In this document: one piece after another, positions 6,196 to 6,455 of the stretch
Numbering within the stretch: the stretch's first letter is position 1
Layout of the letters: each line of letters begins with the position of its first letter
NCBI GenBank assembly: GCA_946497375.1
Contig: CAMMKE010000059.1
Coordinates: 1 to 6,455, forward strand
Length of the DNA: 6,455 bases
From: an uncultured Mycoplasmatota bacterium
Lineage (GTDB): Bacteria > Bacillota_I > Bacilli_A > RF39 > UBA660
Reading direction: 5' to 3'
Position numbers and translations under genes: made by a program
Notes under the pieces: generated by a model
Database searches by the model: none
What the model was told of the DNA's origin: nothing
What the model saw: only the letters and a program-made list of their open reading frames with translations

Positions 6196-6455
6196 TTAAC
6201 TATTTTTTTCTAACATACTTCTTTCTCTTAAAAGAAAGTCTACTGGTGTTACATCTTTATATTTTTCCTTCGCTTGTTTTAATAATTCTATTCTTTCACC
6301 AAAACCTTCTACTGTTTTCTCTAACCTTTTGGGATTTAATTCTATTATATCGGAATATTTTTCTAAAACTTCTTTATACTCATCTTTCAAACCATCTAAT
6401 TTTGTTAAATCATATTTTTCTAACTTGATATAATTAACTAACTCATTAACTGTCA
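6196..6455 (-). CDS. C-terminal part of an unrecognised helical protein, 5' end off the right edge
   Basis: The frame is open from the window edge to a TAA at 6198-6196, giving 85 residues. A TTG at 6390-6388 could be read as a start for a 64-residue protein. However, the same frame continues without a stop through TVNELVNYIKLEKYDLTKLDG to the edge, with matching charged, helical character, so the TTG is more likely internal. The visible part is rich in Lys, Glu and Leu and probably forms long helices or a coiled coil (ELNPKRLEKTVEGFGERIE, then LLKQAKEKY). It ends with DVTPVDFLLRERSMLEKNS. No family is recognised. A 53-base gap without a clear promoter or terminator separates it from the next gene, so the two may be co-transcribed. 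Confidence 0.65.
   Translation of the reverse strand, partial: TVNELVNYIKLEKYDLTKLDGLKDEYKEVLEKYSDIIELNPKRLEKTVEGFGERIELLKQAKEKYKDVTPVDFLLRERSMLEKNS

Noticed and set aside
6246..6428. Plus-strand open frame rich in Leu, Ile and Phe
   Set aside because: It is antisense to the right-edge gene. Its hydrophobic look is what results from reading Lys/Glu-rich AT codons in reverse.

Overview
This is a strongly AT-rich window (about 30% G+C by eye). All seven recognisable genes lie on the minus strand, tightly packed, with good AGGAGG-like ribosome binding sites and sigma-A-like promoters. That layout suggests a low-G+C Firmicute or a Mollicutes-related bacterium. The CmpB-like membrane protein and the CBS/DRTGG form of the family II pyrophosphatase fit the same group. 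Every tryptophan I can see (six) is TGG and no gene contains an in-frame TGA, so the standard bacterial code is more likely than the Mycoplasma code. The species cannot be named from the sequence.

In transcription order (right to left), the window starts at its right edge with the C-terminal part of an unrecognised helical protein (6196-6455). Next come an intact unrecognised 396-residue soluble protein (4952-6142) and a cation diffusion facilitator (4092-4949) whose start lies 2 bases after the previous stop codon. Then a good extended -10 promoter (4060-4087) leads into ppaC, a manganese-dependent family II inorganic pyrophosphatase with a CBS-DRTGG-CBS regulatory insert (2413-4035). A hairpin plus T-tract terminator begins inside the ppaC stop codon and closes this unit.

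A second unit then begins: uppP (undecaprenyl-diphosphatase, 1476-2291), a ZIP-family metal transporter (652-1401) and a CmpB-like membrane protein (from 641, running off the left edge). The 74-base gap between uppP and the ZIP gene holds a perfect 20-base palindrome inside a plausible promoter, so the ZIP and CmpB-like genes probably have their own repressible promoter as well as readthrough from uppP.

Two themes run through the window. One is divalent metal handling: a Mn-type CDF pattern, a ZIP protein with a changed metal site, and an Mn/Co-dependent enzyme. The other is pyrophosphate and phosphate release (PpaC in the cytoplasm, UppP at the membrane). That these form a functional cluster is inference. 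The strongest candidates for something undescribed are the palindromic operator-promoter of the ZIP gene, the ZIP metal-site substitutions and the unrecognised gene coupled to the CDF gene. No mobile element, CRISPR array, tRNA or rRNA was seen, and no gene-free stretch exceeds about 125 bases.
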